This document shows, piece after piece, positions 5,835 to 6,111 of a stretch of 6,111 bases of DNA. Each line of letters starts with the position of its first letter. Position 1 is the first letter of the stretch. The notes below the pieces were generated by a model that was not told where the DNA came from, searched no databases, and worked only from the letters and a program-made list of their open reading frames with translations. The stretch covers positions 1 through 6,111 of the forward strand of contig CALDZQ010000259.1 of assembly GCA_937944035.1 (NCBI GenBank), given 5' to 3'. The translations under genes were made by a program, and so were the position numbers. This DNA is from an uncultured Neomegalonema sp. (GTDB lineage: Bacteria; Pseudomonadota; Alphaproteobacteria; Rhodobacterales; Rhodobacteraceae).

Positions 5835-6111
5835 AGCAATTCGACGTGTTCGAGACGGACCACGGACTTTATTGCGTGGTTCAGCATGACTTTTTAGGCG
5901 GTGGACGGGTTACGCTTTGCGCGCCGCTCATCCGAACGGACGATGCCCCCATCAAAGGGATAACGCCCGTTATCGGCATAGCGAATGAGCGTTATCTTCT
6001 CGACCTGCTCTCACAAGTCACAATCCAGAAGACGCGCCTGAAAAAGCGTGTCACGTCTCTCGCCCCAAACCGTGACGAGATACTGGACGCCCTGAATCTT
6101 ATTTACTGGGG
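5831..6111 (+). CDS. ccdB: CcdB-like toxin (putative DNA gyrase poison), 3' end just beyond the window
   Basis: The frame opens with TTG at 5831-5833, overlapping the antitoxin TGA as TTGA, with GGAG (5818-5821) 9 bases upstream. It stays open for 93 codons to the window edge. The start MKQFDVFETDHGLYCVVQHDF, the middle ITPVIGIANERYLL (44-57), and the end RDEILDALNLIYWG (81-94, the last codon incomplete) follow the CcdB family pattern. F-plasmid CcdB ends in NLMFWGI, so about one residue and the stop should lie beyond base 6111. The terminal Trp-Gly, which contacts GyrA in classic CcdB, is present, so gyrase poisoning is plausible. There is no in-frame ATG, so TTG is the most likely start; GTG at codon 6 would remove a conserved beta strand. 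Codon use is less GC-biased than in ftsK (three ATA, one TTA), hinting at acquisition. Confidence 0.85.
   Translation, partial: MKQFDVFETDHGLYCVVQHDFLGGGRVTLCAPLIRTDDAPIKGITPVIGIANERYLLDLLSQVTIQKTRLKKRVTSLAPNRDEILDALNLIYW

Noticed and set aside
1..6111. CRISPR array, tRNA/rRNA, insertion sequence ends or attachment site
   Set aside because: I found no regularly spaced repeats with spacers, no tRNA-like cloverleaf, no transposase and no duplicated gene end near the toxin-antitoxin module.

Overview
This 6,111-base, GC-rich window reads as an ordinary alphaproteobacterial chromosome. The gene order class I aminotransferase - ftsK - lolA, the protein sequences and the GC-rich codon use point to Rhodobacterales/Rhodobacteraceae. 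The taxon is inferred from remembered family and synteny patterns, not from a search.

Left side (1-796): the C-terminal tail of an oligopeptide/dipeptide-type ABC transporter ATPase enters from the left edge on the + strand (2-145). It converges on a glutathione S-transferase-like gene on the - strand (170-796). A 227-base AT-richer gap (797-1023) then separates two divergently transcribed units and must hold both promoters.

Centre (1024-5250): a + strand cluster of three core genes. A DapC-like PLP-dependent aminotransferase (1024-2253) overlaps the GTG start of the DNA translocase ftsK (2250-4556) by four bases. The lolA lipoprotein carrier (4606-5250) follows after 49 bases. The genes plausibly form one transcript that links lysine/diaminopimelate (cell wall precursor) synthesis, chromosome segregation at the septum and outer-membrane lipoprotein traffic. 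A strong inverted repeat sits just after lolA and probably marks the end of the unit.

Right side (5251-6111): a repeat-rich 314-base non-coding stretch leads into a two-gene toxin-antitoxin module. The antitoxin (5565-5834) has an Arc/FitA-like ribbon-helix-helix N-terminus and a CcdA-like C-terminal toxin-binding segment. The toxin is CcdB-like, starts at a TTG codon that overlaps the antitoxin stop (5831), and runs off the window within about one codon of its expected end. This ccdAB-like module, its candidate operators and the less GC-biased toxin gene are the accessory part of the window and its most interesting region. I see no RNA genes, insertion sequences, CRISPR arrays or phage genes.
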